A DNA stretch of 64,000 nt from Cafeteria roenbergensis (lineage: Eukaryota; Sar; Bigyra; Bicosoecida; Cafeteriaceae), in NCBI GenBank assembly GCA_008330645.1, contig VLTN01000034.1, forward strand, positions 336,300-400,299, given 5' to 3'. The notes beneath the pieces are model-generated. The model saw only the letters and a program-made list of their open reading frames with translations. It did not search any database and was not told the origin of the DNA. A program made the translations under genes and the position numbers. Positions 32,701-43,741 of this stretch are shown in pieces (position 1 is the first letter of the stretch; each line of letters opens with the position of its first letter).

Positions 32701-35700
32701 TCTCCAGCGCGGCGTATGATCCGTGGTATTTGGCATAAGCCTTTTCCAGAATTGGAACCCAAATCTCGGACATCTCGCTGGCGTGAGCGAAAGCCACACC
32801 CCGGCCGCGACGCACGACGGCCAGAGTGTCGGCGTCCATCTCCGAGAGCTTGGGGCCGACGCGCGACGCCCCGCCGCCTGCCCGGCGGCCGCCACCGCCC
32901 TCTGCCGCCTCCTCCTCGTCCTCGTCCTCGTCGTCCTCGTTGTCCTCGTCATCGATCCCCGCCGTGCCGTCTGCGTCGACGTCGTACACCACCGGGAAGT
33001 AGTCGTCCACCACCACCGTCTCCCACTGGGCGTTCTTCCAGAAACGCACGGCGTACATGCCGGTCTCAGTGGTCTGGTCCGTCACGAACAGGTTTGCCAC
33101 GAGAGCGTCGACGTCGCCGTCGTCCACGCCCCCCGACGCCGCCACAATGCTCACTGCCGAGAGGAACCAGTTGTCCTGCAGAAGCCCCGTGAACACGTCG
33201 TCCGGGTCGGTTCCGTCCTTGAACAGGCCGGCGCCCGGGTTGAGCGCCAACGACGACCGCCAGCCGATAATGTCCCCGGCGCGGCTTGCGGGCCCTATCG
33301 AGGAGGCGGAGTGAGGGAACTCCGAGTCCCTGAACTGCCACTCCCGCCCGTAGTCGCCTGGAACGCAACCCTTGTGGCCACGCTCGATCTCGTGAACGGT
33401 TTCGTTGTCGTTTTCGTCTGCCTCTGCCTCTGGCGCCGCGACCGCGGCAGCGCCGTCCCCGACGATGCCCGCCCGCCGACGGGCCGCCCGGCGCTGCGCA
33501 AAGTCCTGGGCGCGGAGTTTCGCCATGCGGAGCTCGCGGGGGCGGAGCGACTGCAAGTGTGCCTCCGCACGCGCAGTCGCCTCCTTGTCCTCCCGCCGCT
33601 GCGCCTCCAGCCGGGCGCGCTGCTCCGCAGCAAAGCGCTCGCGCTGGGCCCGGAAGCGCTGCCGCTGCTCGGGCGTCAGCGTTTGAAGCCACGTGGCCAC
33701 CAGTGCCACGTCAAGAGACGCAAACGACGCGGAGCTAAACACGGATTCAGGCGGCTCGACCCCAGCGGCGGAAAGTTCCGCCGCATACTCCCGGAGGAAC
33801 CTACGGAAGAGCACCGCCTCCGCCTGCAGCCGTGCCTCCGCCGCCACGAGCACCAGCAGCGAGAAGTGAGCGAAGAGCCGGCTCTCCTCAAAGTACTCGC
33901 TGCGATCGCGCAAAGGGTCCTCAGCATCGCACGCACGGGGCGGTCAAATACACATCAAAACAAAACAAACCAGAAAGCCAGGATGGCCAGCAAGGCGGGG
34001 CGGGCGGGGAAGGCTGGGGCGGTGGCAATCACGAACGCAGAACAACAACAACAGCTATTCACACGAGTGGCACAGCCACTCTGGTTGCTGGCCAGCGCCA
34101 CCCGGGCTGCAGGGCCTTGCTCGACCGCGCCACCCGGGCGGCAGGGCTGCAGGGCCTTGCTCAAAGCCTGGGGTATCGCGTTGCAAATCGTTTGATTTTC
34201 AATCCGCGCCCCAGCAAACGGCACTCGCGTATTTGGTCCCAACTCACCGGTTCAGAGTTGCGACGGCGTCCATCTCGTCGCTCAGGGATCCGGCGAAGTC
34301 AAGGCTGCGGTGCCAGCCGCCGCGCCTCACCGCCGAGGGCGCGACCACCACGCTGTCGAACAGCCCCCGGAGGGCGGGCCCCGCGTCGGGCGGGGCGGCG
34401 TCAGCTGATTCCAGCGTGTCGTCCGCCTGGGCCCAGCCTACGACGGCCATTCCAGAGTCCCGACGCGAGGCCGCCGCGGGCGTTCCTCCCTTGGCGTCCA
34501 GCGCAGACGCACCCCCGGCAGCGCCAGCCCCTGTCATAGCGGGCGCGGGCAATCCTTTCGCCGCCGCACGCTGTCTCTCCGCCTGCTGCGCAAGCGTCAT
34601 CTGCCCCGTCGCAACCGCCCTCCGAACAGCCACCTCCTCCTCGGCGCGGCGGTCGACGGCGCGTTCGGCCCGGGCTAGCGCCTCGAAAATTCCCTGAGAC
34701 ATGTCTCGCTCCTTCTGCTCCGCCTTGAGCTCCTGCAGAGCCGTGAGAGACTCGCCCTCCTGCGCCGCAAGAGCAGCCTCGAAGGCGTCCACAGGCGCAC
34801 CGGCAGAGCCGTCCCTGGCAGAGCCGGCTCCGGCCAGCCCAGCGCCAGATCCGCCTGCCTGCAGAGCCAGCGTGTCGGAGATGTCCTTCCCGTCCTTCTC
34901 CGCCTCGATGGCCGCTACGGCCTTCTTCTCCTCCTCCCGGCGTCTCTCACGAGCGATGCGCTCAGCCTCTTGCCGGCGCCGGACCGCCGCCTGTCGCCTG
35001 CGGGCTCTGACCTCCGCGGCGGCGTCCCCAGAGCACCCTGCTGCAGCGGCGAACACCACGCTGGCCATGGCTTGGCAGAGCAGACCCCTGCAGAGCCGCT
35101 TGAAAAAGAGCCGGCAGAAACCCCTAAGGCAGAGCCACGCAACCGGGCCATCACCGGACAGAGCCGAATCCCCCAGCGCCTCTCTCCATGTCATGTGTCC
35201 GTCCTGACGGCGGGCAGGCACGAAGACCGACATCTCCGAGCGACGCCGGGGGGGACGCAGGCCCCGCGCAACCTTGCCGCAGAGGCCGCAGCCGGGCCCC
35301 CCGATCAGCCCGCAGCAGCAGCCATCGGGCCCGCCGCAGCCGTCGGGGCTGCTGCCGCAGCAACCGCCCTTGGCAGGCTTGCCGCCCTTCGCCGACAGCT
35401 CTGCAGCCCGGCTGCGCTTCTCCACGAGCTGCGAAACCGCCCTGTCGGCGTCGTCTTCGCCGCCGCTCGAAGTAGACGCACGGGCGAGCAGAGCGCCGCC
35501 AAGTATCTCGCCGTCCGAGGCGGCGGCGGCCGCGGCGGCAGAGCCGGCGCCGCGACCTGCACGGCGCCGTGCCACGCCGTCGCCCGACATAGCGCCGCTC
35601 TCCAGGGGCTTGATCCGGGCGCCGCCGCCGCCGCCGCCGCCGCGGCCGCCTCTGCCCCCGCCCCCTGCCTCCTCGTCCTCGTACTCGTCGCCGTCGTGCC

Positions 35701-38700
35701 TGTGGTCGGGCGGCTGCGTGGTGGGGTCGATCCTGTTCGGATACGGGAGTACCATGGCACGCGTCGCCAGCCAGCGGTAGAGCGACCACCCGCGCCGACG
35801 TCGCTCTGCAGGAGTGATGGTCCTGGCGTCCCGCGACAAGATACCATCCCGGTCCGTGGAGGCGGCTCCCACGGCGCCCGACCATGCCGCGGCCGCCGCA
35901 GTGGATGAGTCCGCGTAAAAGGCGCCGCCGCCGCCTCCGCCGCCGCCGCCGCCGCCGCCAGCGCCCCCCGCCTGAAGCGACACGCCCGAGCGCTCCGACC
36001 ACCCAAAGGCGCGTGTCAGCTCTGCCACGCGGCCTTCGCGCAGGGCAGAGCCCCGCTGCCCCCCCCGCTTCAGGGGCGGAAGGATTGTCGGTTTCCCGAC
36101 GTCGCTCGACATCTCCGCGAGGGCGGGCGGGGTCGGACCCCACTCCCCGCCTGCCGCGTCGGGCTCCCAGGGCCAAGCGAAGCGCTGTTCCCAGCGCCGG
36201 CGGAGCCACTGCTCGGCAGCCTGCTTGGCTGAGTCACGGCGCATCAGCGCCGCTTGCTCTGCCGCCTTGCGTCGCTTGGACCGTTCTTCCGGGGATAGCC
36301 GCCCGGCCGCCCCGGCACCCCCCCCTCCGCCGCCGCCGCCGAAGGCGCCCCCTGCCAACCGGACCGCCTCCTCCTCCGCCTCTGCCTCGTCCCGCTGCAA
36401 GAACTCCTCGCAGTGGGCGTCGAGCGCCCGGCGTCTCTCAAAGAACGTCGCTCGGGCGCGGTCCCCTGCCAGCCGCAAGACGTCCTCATCCAGGAACTTG
36501 GACGATCGACCAAGGCGCAGCGCCGCGTCGCCGGCCACCGTCGCCGCGGCCACCGCGCCCAGCACCACCACCGTGCAGGCAATTCCCACGCCTGCGTCCA
36601 GAGGGTCGGCCAGCATCGTGGCGACCAGACCCCACAGCAGGGCCAGCCCCCACGCCGCCACCGCGTCGGCCGCCGCCGCGCTGAACGGAATGAGCTCGCT
36701 GGTGGCTGGGTCCAGCGCGTACGCCGGGAAGAGGAAGGGCGAGACCATCACTCTGGCACCGGGCGGCAGAGCCGACAGAGCCGACAGAGCCTTGGCGACG
36801 AGGAGGAGGACGAGGAATCCAAAGGCGATGCTGATTGCGAAGAAGATGTCCACGTCTGCGAGCAGCCCCACCACGACGCTCAGACAGGCGCAGGCCACGA
36901 GCAGCGACCCGGCGTAGGTGGGGTGGGGCTCCGGGAGGAAGAAGCCGTTGCGAACCCATACCCGCGCAAGGTAGGTTGCGTAGGCTGCAAAGACGACCAG
37001 GACTAGCAGGATGGCGCCGGCCGTGTAGCTGACCCAGCCGAACACCGCCAGAACGGCGACAAGCCACAGCGGCAAGGCCACTGCGAGGCCGTAGCGCGTC
37101 ACTGGCGGCATGAACCACTGGTTGTCGGGCCACGCCGCGAACGCGCAGACAGTGAGCAGGACAAGCGGCCACCCGAAGCCGCCGAGCGCCAGGTACACCG
37201 CGGCCGGGGCGGAGGCGTCGCCGTTGAGAGGGCCGAGGAACAGCCCCAGGAACAGCCCCACGTGGATCAGCGCCCCCCCCGCCAGGTACACCACGACGTC
37301 GGCAGAGAGCCGGTAGCGCTGGAACAGCTTGACGAGCGCCATGCCGCTGAGCAGCAGGCCGAGCGGCAGCGCGTACAGCACGTGCCCGAGCCAGACGGAC
37401 TCCACGGTGGCCAGCACCAGCCCGCCGTAGAGGCACAGCAGGACCACCAGGCCCAGCAGCGACGCCAGCGTGGCGTAGTCGGTGTGCGTCAGGAACCCCG
37501 CCACGAACGCGTCCCACGCCCCCACCGCCTTGGGATCGCTCATCTTGGCAAGCCACTTGGCGTAGCGCTGCTTCAGGGAGAGCGCCCCTGCCTGCTTGCG
37601 CCGATGCGCCTCCGCCTCCTCCGGGGAGCGGTTTCGCGCGGCCTCCTCCTCGGCGGCGGCAGCAGCGGCCGCCGCCGCATCCTCCTCGTCCTCCTCCTCT
37701 CCGCCGCTGAGCCCCAGGTCGCTGTCGTCGTCGCCGGCGCCAAGCGCGCCCGCACCTCCGAGAGCCAGCGCACCGGGCCGGCCCTTCTTTCCGCCGAGGT
37801 TCTGAGCCGCGGCCTCGGCAGCCGCCTGCCCGTCCGCAACGGACAGGTCGAGACCCCCGCCGCGCTTGGCTGCCGCCTCCGCCCGCGCCGCCTGCGCCTC
37901 TGCCCGCGCCGCCCGGCGCTGTTCCCGCAGCACCACCCCCACCGGAACACCGCGCTCCGCCGCCTCCGCCTCCGCGGCTCTTGCCTTGACCGCCGCCCTG
38001 AACTCCGGGGACAGGGACTGCCGCATGGAGGCGGGCTGGAGGAGGCTGTAGTCGTTGGCAACCCACTGGGTCACCACCTTGAGCAGGAGGCCGAGCAGCA
38101 GCGGCAGGAAGGCACAGGACAGCAGCACCAGCGGCGACTCCAGCACCGCGAACAGCAGCACCCCCGCCAGCAGAAGCAGCACCTCTGCCGAGACCGCCAG
38201 CACCAGCGGCACGGAGCAGGCGCGGAAGCAGAGGAACCCCTGAAGCTTGAGCAGGCCCCGCCCCTGCAGGTAGAGGGCGCGGGCGGTTGCCAGGGCCAGC
38301 CCGAACAGAGCGACGAAAATGAGAGACACGATGCCAACCACCCAGTCAGCCACAACAGTCCCGCCAATGTCGATGGCGGCGTGACCCGCCGAGTCCGTGG
38401 TCAGCTGACTGGAGGCTGCAAACGCCGGGGACGTGTCGTCGGTGGCCACGAAACCAGGAGCCGACGCCGGCTGCGCGCTGGCCAGCGCATCGCTCACTGC
38501 CAGCGACACCGACGCGGTCCCACCGGCTGCAGCGGCGGCTGGGTCGGCCCCCGTGAACACGGCGGCGAGCAGAGTCATGACAAATAGGATGCTCAAATAG
38601 GCCAGCACGAACTCCGGACTACCGGACATATCTAGGCGGCGAGCCTCCTGCTCCGCCGTCTCCTTCAGATCCGCGCCAGCCCGCCCCGCCCCGCCCAGCC

Positions 38701-39817
38701 TTGACCCGGGCCTGATGGACCCTGCCTTGGAAGCGCCGGCGCCGGCGCGACCGCCGCTCCGCGCGGCGGCTGCGCGTGACCCCGGCCTGCCCGCCGCCCG
38801 GCTAAACGAAATGCCGATGCGCGGCTTGTCCGCGTCAAGGTATGCGATGGCGCCCGCGGCGGCGGCGGACAGCCGCGGCAGAGCCCTCCCGACGATCTGC
38901 ACCGCTAGCGCGCCCCCCCACATGGCAAAACAGAGCGACGTGCCCACCAGCCACAGCCGCCCCGCGAACAGCGCCACCAGGCCGCGCGAAACCGCCATGA
39001 GCGCGCAGATGGCGCCAGGCGACCACTCCACCTTGCCGGAGCGCAGAGCGAAGAACACCACGCTGTCACCCGCCAGCACGGTGAGAGACGCCGCAATCCC
39101 CGCGTTGGGCGCCCCTCGCACGTGAGCCCAGGACACCACGCTCAGCACAAACAGGCAGAGCAGCGACGCCACGTACAGCAGCTTCAGCGTACGGGCGCGG
39201 TTTCGCCGCTCCGCAGCCTCGTGGGCCCGCGCCACCGACCGCGCGTCCGCCTTGGAGCCGGCGGCGGCGCCGGGGGCGTTGCTGGACCCGGAGGAGGCCA
39301 GGAGCCCGCTGAGCGGGTCGCTCAGCGCAAACACTCCCCCTGCTGATGCCGCGTTGATGGTGTACGCGGTGCCAAGCAGCGACGCCAAGGCGCTTCCCGC
39401 GCCGCCGTGCCTGGCAGAGCCGTCGGCAGAGCCGTCCTCGTCTCCCGTCCGGCCGCCAGCGGGGCCGTCCTCGTCGGCCCCATCGGCCGCCAGCGCCGCC
39501 GCGGCGGAGGCGTGATCGTCGATCCCAAGCCAGGGCTTGGAGTTGACCAGGTCTCGCATCTGCTTCGCCACGGCGCGCAGTCGCGCATCGCTCATTCCCT
39601 CGAAGCCCGGGGCCTCTTTGAGAGACGCCCAGGCCTCCTGCGCCTCCAGAAACGCCCCCCCCTCGCTGCCCCCGACGCCGCCGAACCCGCCGGCAGAGCT
39701 GGGAAAGCCGCCCCTGTCGTCCTCGGTCACGCGGGCGGAGCTGCCCGGCCCTGCGTCGGGCGCCCCGCCGAACCCACCGCCGGCAGAGCCTGGCGTGTCG
39801 GCCCCCGCGCCCGGAGT

Positions 39818-39850
<33 letters not shown>

Positions 39851-42240
39851 CGGGGTTGCGACTCCCGCGCGCAGCCGCTGCAACAGCCCCATCTTGCCCA
39901 TTGTGGCGAGGCGCCGGCGGGCCTTGCCGATGCGGCGATTGCGGCGTGACGTGGTGGCGATGGAGTCGAGACTGGTCCTCAGGCCGGGGTCGGCGTGGAA
40001 CGCCAGCCACACCAGCGGAAGCATGTTCAGCGTCAGCAGCACCGCGGTCAAACTAAACGCCGAAACGTCGAGAGGGTCGACGAACACGACGACGACCAGG
40101 TACGCCAGGACCAGCGCGAGGGACGTCCCGAAGAGCGAGAGCGTCGCCGCGTCCATGCGCCAGGCCGCGTGCCGCCACCGCCCCACGGCGAACGCCCCCA
40201 GCCACATTGCCTCCCCGACGAGGATGACGCCCCACCCCACCTGGGGCGGGCGAACCACCGCCGCCGTCACGATGCCGTGCGCGAGCGTGACCACGAGGGG
40301 GGCCCCCAGCAGGGCCCTGGCCAGGGTGCCTGCCCAAAACATGTTGCGGCGAAACTGCAGATTGCGGCTGGTCGCGCCGTGGGCGAGGAAGAGCGACGCT
40401 GTGAGCGACATCCGAGACCTGTCTTCCGCGCTGAAGGTCCCGAGCTGGCGGTTGACGTCGCGGGCCTCGGGGTGGGGCGGGTCCGGCAGGATGCGGGAGG
40501 CGAACCAGGCCTCAATTAAGGACGGGTCGTAGTTAATCTGGCGCAGAAATGACACCAGAATCAGAGCCAGAATCACGTTGGGGAGCTGGAACTCTATCAG
40601 CAGCTCGAGGAACTTGACGCGGTCGAACTCCTTGGACGGCACGGGGGGCAGCTCGTCGCTGTCCGGCACGTGCCGCACCACCACGGCGTACATGGCCGGC
40701 GGCTCAACGGCCGGATCCACCCCCTGCCTCGCCCCGTCCACCGTGATGACCGACCCGGGCGCGAAGCTCTTGTTGTAGGCTCGGTAGAGCGACGTCGTCT
40801 CCGTGGACACCAGGCCGCCCGGGGTGCCCACCGCCATGCGCACGGCCGGCCGCGTCGTCAGCTGCCACCCCGTGGCCGGCTGCAGCCAGGCGGGCTCCGT
40901 CGCTTCAAAGTCTAGCTGCCGCCGGAACACGAACACCACGGCGCGGAAATTTATGGAAAACGTCAAATATTCTGCGGGCAGGAACTCCAGGCGGTCCTGG
41001 TTGCGCGTTCGGACGATCATTCCCCCGCGGGCGGAGGCAAACTCCGGGTAGTTGGCGTCCACCTGGAGAACGCTCGACTGCGAGTAGATGAGACCCGACT
41101 GCTCGGAACCGAACGAGTTGGCCACGTCGACGATGCGTGGCATGTCCACGGCCGTGTCCTCGACCGTGACTGTGAAGGGAGTGACGCGGACGTCGATCTC
41201 CACGCAGGGGGCCCCAACGGACAGGCGCGACACGTTGCCGCTGACGTAGCAAGGCCGGTCCGCCTGCAGCGGGTAGAAGGCCCGCTCCGAGCACTCGGTG
41301 CCGGAGAACTGGGAGCAGGCGATCACCGCCGCGCCCACGCTCCCGATGACGTCATCATCGAATTCGAGGCCGGTGTCGGCGTCGAACAGCTGCACGGTGA
41401 AGGGCGTGCCGGAGTCGCGAACGCCAAAGTCCATGGCGTCCCCGCCCCCGGGCCAGACGGGGTTGTTGGAGTTGCGGACGACGGATGACACGCGCTTGAT
41501 GGCGCCGAGAGTGACCACCGCGTAGGGGTCAGACTCCCCGCTGATGGTGCCGAAGCTGTCCATCTGAGGCAGGTAGCGCGCTGACACGACCCTGACCGTG
41601 ACCCGACCGCCGACCCGGAAGTAGGAGGAGCAACGCTCGCTGCCGCGCGCCGCGTCGCAGGACATGGTGACGTACTCGGGGGCGCGGCAGAGCTGCTGGT
41701 TGCAGGGGCGGCTGCTGATGGGAGGCTCCCCGGGGCAGTTGGAGGCGTTGGTCAGCTGCGAGAGGGCGCGAGCGAGGCGGACCGGGCAGAAGCCCAAACA
41801 CGGAGCGCGCGTTGCGGGGCGCGGCACGGGGCGCGTTGCGGGGCGCGTTGCGGAGGAGTGGCACTGGCCACGCGGCATTGCCCAGGCGGAGCAGGCAAGC
41901 ATGGGAGCGCGACCCAAGCAGCGCCAGCGGCGGCGGCGCCAGCAGCGGCAGTGCAAGCCAACTGCAACAGCAGCAGAACTGGCAGCGGCAGCTCGCGGAT
42001 CCGGCCCAACAACACCAAAGGTCGGACAAGCGTGCGGGGGCTCACCAGGAGGATGCTGTCGCGGCAGTCGACGCTACGGTACTGCACGCCCCCGCCGCAG
42101 GGCCGGCTGCACTGGCCCCACTCGGTGGGCACCCACGCGGCAAAGACGAACGCCTGGGCCGCCGCGGGCTGCACGGCGCAGAGCGCGGCCAGCAGCACCA
42201 CCAGGAGCATCAGCACCCGGTTGGCGAGCCGCCTTGGCAT
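29773..42240 (-). CDS. TML-calpain (DEK1 type) with TSP1 and C2 domains; catalytic Cys and His lost
   Basis: Five exons join to 3764 residues: 42240-42046, 41755-34248, 33899-32666, 32516-32075 and 31688-29773. The summed length is divisible by three; donors are GTGAGC, GTGAGT, GTGAGA and GTGAGA, acceptors all CGCAG. The stop at 34244-34246 lies inside intron 2. Order: signal peptide (MLLVVLLAALCAV); TSP1 repeat split by intron 1 (WGQCSRPCGGGVQYRSVDC, then CNQQLC); C2 domain about 114-215; about 20 membrane helices with loops; coiled-coil linker; calpain protease core; calpain C2-like domain (FWKGPTAAGLPSRHNP, NPQFSLVLDRP); coiled coil; WW-like motif (WVEQTDPVTGRSYWYN; second Trp is Phe); 11-residue repeats. 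Membrane helices, linker, CysPc and C2L are the DEK1 order. The active-site segment reads LLQDNWFLSAV, so Cys is Asn (2811), and GLVFGAVYTV has Ala (3037) for His; Asn3057 (LRNPPG) remains. It is probably a non-proteolytic membrane sensor or scaffold. Confidence 0.82.
29776..30310 (-). repeat. 33-bp coding tandem repeat at the calpain C-terminus
   Basis: About sixteen copies of a 33-bp unit coding an 11-residue repeat (TADTPAAADAK, with variants AADTPAAADAK and TADTPAPADAK). It forms the last 175 or so residues of the calpain-like protein and runs to within a few residues of the stop. Confidence 0.95.
31818..31945. repeat. Intronic minisatellite of about 30 bp, four copies
   Basis: About four copies of a 30-31 bp unit beginning GCAGGCGGGGCACGGTCGCA, inside the last intron (31689-32074) of the calpain-like gene. 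Open frames crossing it on either strand are repeat artefacts. Confidence 0.85.
33900..34247 (-). other. Intron linking the membrane and calpain halves of the TML-calpain gene
   Basis: The donor at 34247 reads AACCG|GTGAGT, a textbook match, and includes the TGA that would otherwise end the membrane half. The acceptor reads GATCGCAG|C at 33900, nearly identical to the acceptor of the next intron (GATCGCAG|G). The phase is 2 on both sides (CG + C gives Arg). The calpain half has no in-frame ATG of its own near its start, which supports joining. RNA reads across 34248/33899 would settle it. Confidence 0.75.
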
Positions 42241-43741
42241 CGATGAAGGGGAATCCTGTGGGGGCGGCGAGTTCGGGGCCAGACTGCGATGGCAAGCACC
42301 AGAAAGGCGGGCACGGCGAGGGCGGGGGGTGGGTGGGGGAGAAAGACCGGGCACGGATAGGGAAAGTGCTCGCCGTCCGGCGGGCAGGATTGCGCTTGCG
42401 GCCGCTGGATGGCTGCGCGGCTCGGGGTGGGGCGGCGCACGCTGCTTTGCGTTGACGGGGTTCAGCGGCTGCCAGCGGGCCGGAGGGGGGAGTTGCACAG
42501 GCTGCAGCGCACGCGCATCCGGCACCAGGCACGCAGCGGCGGGCTCGTGACACAGCCGCTCCCCCTTGCGCGCCACAAAGAGCCACGGGCGGCGGCGAGG
42601 GGGCGGGCAAGCTCGAGCGCAGCGCCGGCAGAGTCAGCGTTGGGCTGGCCCGGGCGGCGGCGGCGGCTGCCGTCGGCTCGCGCAGCCAGCGGGCCAGAGG
42701 CCCAGAGGCGGGCCCACAGGCACAGGCAGGAGCCGTTCCGCGCTGGGGACCGCCTGGGGCGCCCGCCAGGGGTGCTGGGGGGCTGTGCCGCGCAGTCGCT
42801 CGGAGCGGTTGCCTCGGCTTCATCCCTCGCCGTGGTCGCAACCGAGACTGGGGCCAAGGGCGGCAGGCCCGCGAGGCCAGCACGGTCCACGGAAGCGTGC
42901 ACGACCAACGACGCGCAGGGCAGGCAAGCCTCACCGCGCTGATGTCGCGCCGGACCGCTGGAACCCGCCGTTGTGGCGACAGCCAGCAGCAGTCGCTGCG
43001 CTGGCCAACTGCTGGCCAGCCTCGAGACTCAAACCCAAACACCCGCGCTCGCCCGGGCAAGCACGCGGCGCCGCTGAGGCGCAAGCGTGCTGGTTCCGGC
43101 GGGCTCTTGGCGCACCTCTGCGCGCCGATCGCCGAGGCCAGTCCGGTGAGTGGACCACTGGCCGAGCCCGCGTCGACAGCTGGGCAATTGCGCTTGCAAG
43201 GCAACGGCGGGCAGCCCGAGCGCCCCCCCCGGCCCGCCGCATCGGCCCGCGCACACCCGCTGCGCGGCACAGGGGGGCGTGCGGCTCACGCAAAATGTGT
43301 GCGTGCGCTGCCGGGCACTGTCGATGCGTCGCGGGACCGCCGCGCGCTGGCGAGGAGGGGCAGGGCGGTTTGCGGCGCATTGGCGCTCGCCCTCGGCCAC
43401 ATTGCACCCTGCCGTCGCTGCATCCCGTTGGCATTGGGAGCCGCGGGCTGCGTTGCCACCTCTGTGGCGCTGCGGGCCGCAGCTGCCACCGTGCTCGGGA
43501 GGCAGGCCGGCCCCATTGCGCGCTCCGGATGCAGGCGCTCGTGCCCCCCCCCGTTCCGCAGCGGGTGCGCAAACAAGCCCTCCGAGCTCCACGCAGTGAC
43601 GCTGCTGCCCGGCTTCCGCGCCGCCATGGCCGCTGCCGTCGCCGCCGCCGCCGCCGCCCCCGCGCCCCGCTGCCGCCGGCCGCTCAACGCCGAGTTCACC
43701 CTCGCGCGCCGCTACCTGCCCACCCCCCTTCCCCCGCAGCG
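42241..43741. promoter_or_regulatory. 1.5-kb divergent promoter region between the TML-calpain gene and CEP290
   Basis: The start codons at 42240 (minus strand) and 43742 (plus strand) face away from each other. The interval is very GC-rich with long, unconvincing open frames on both strands. It may also hold upstream non-coding exons or a further 5' exon of CEP290, because the usual first 100 residues of CEP290 are not evident. Placement is by layout only. Confidence 0.45.

Noticed and set aside
43029-43699. Minus-strand frames upstream of CEP290 as a separate gene
   Set aside because: Cys/Arg/Ala-rich, no domain or splice support, within the divergent promoter interval.
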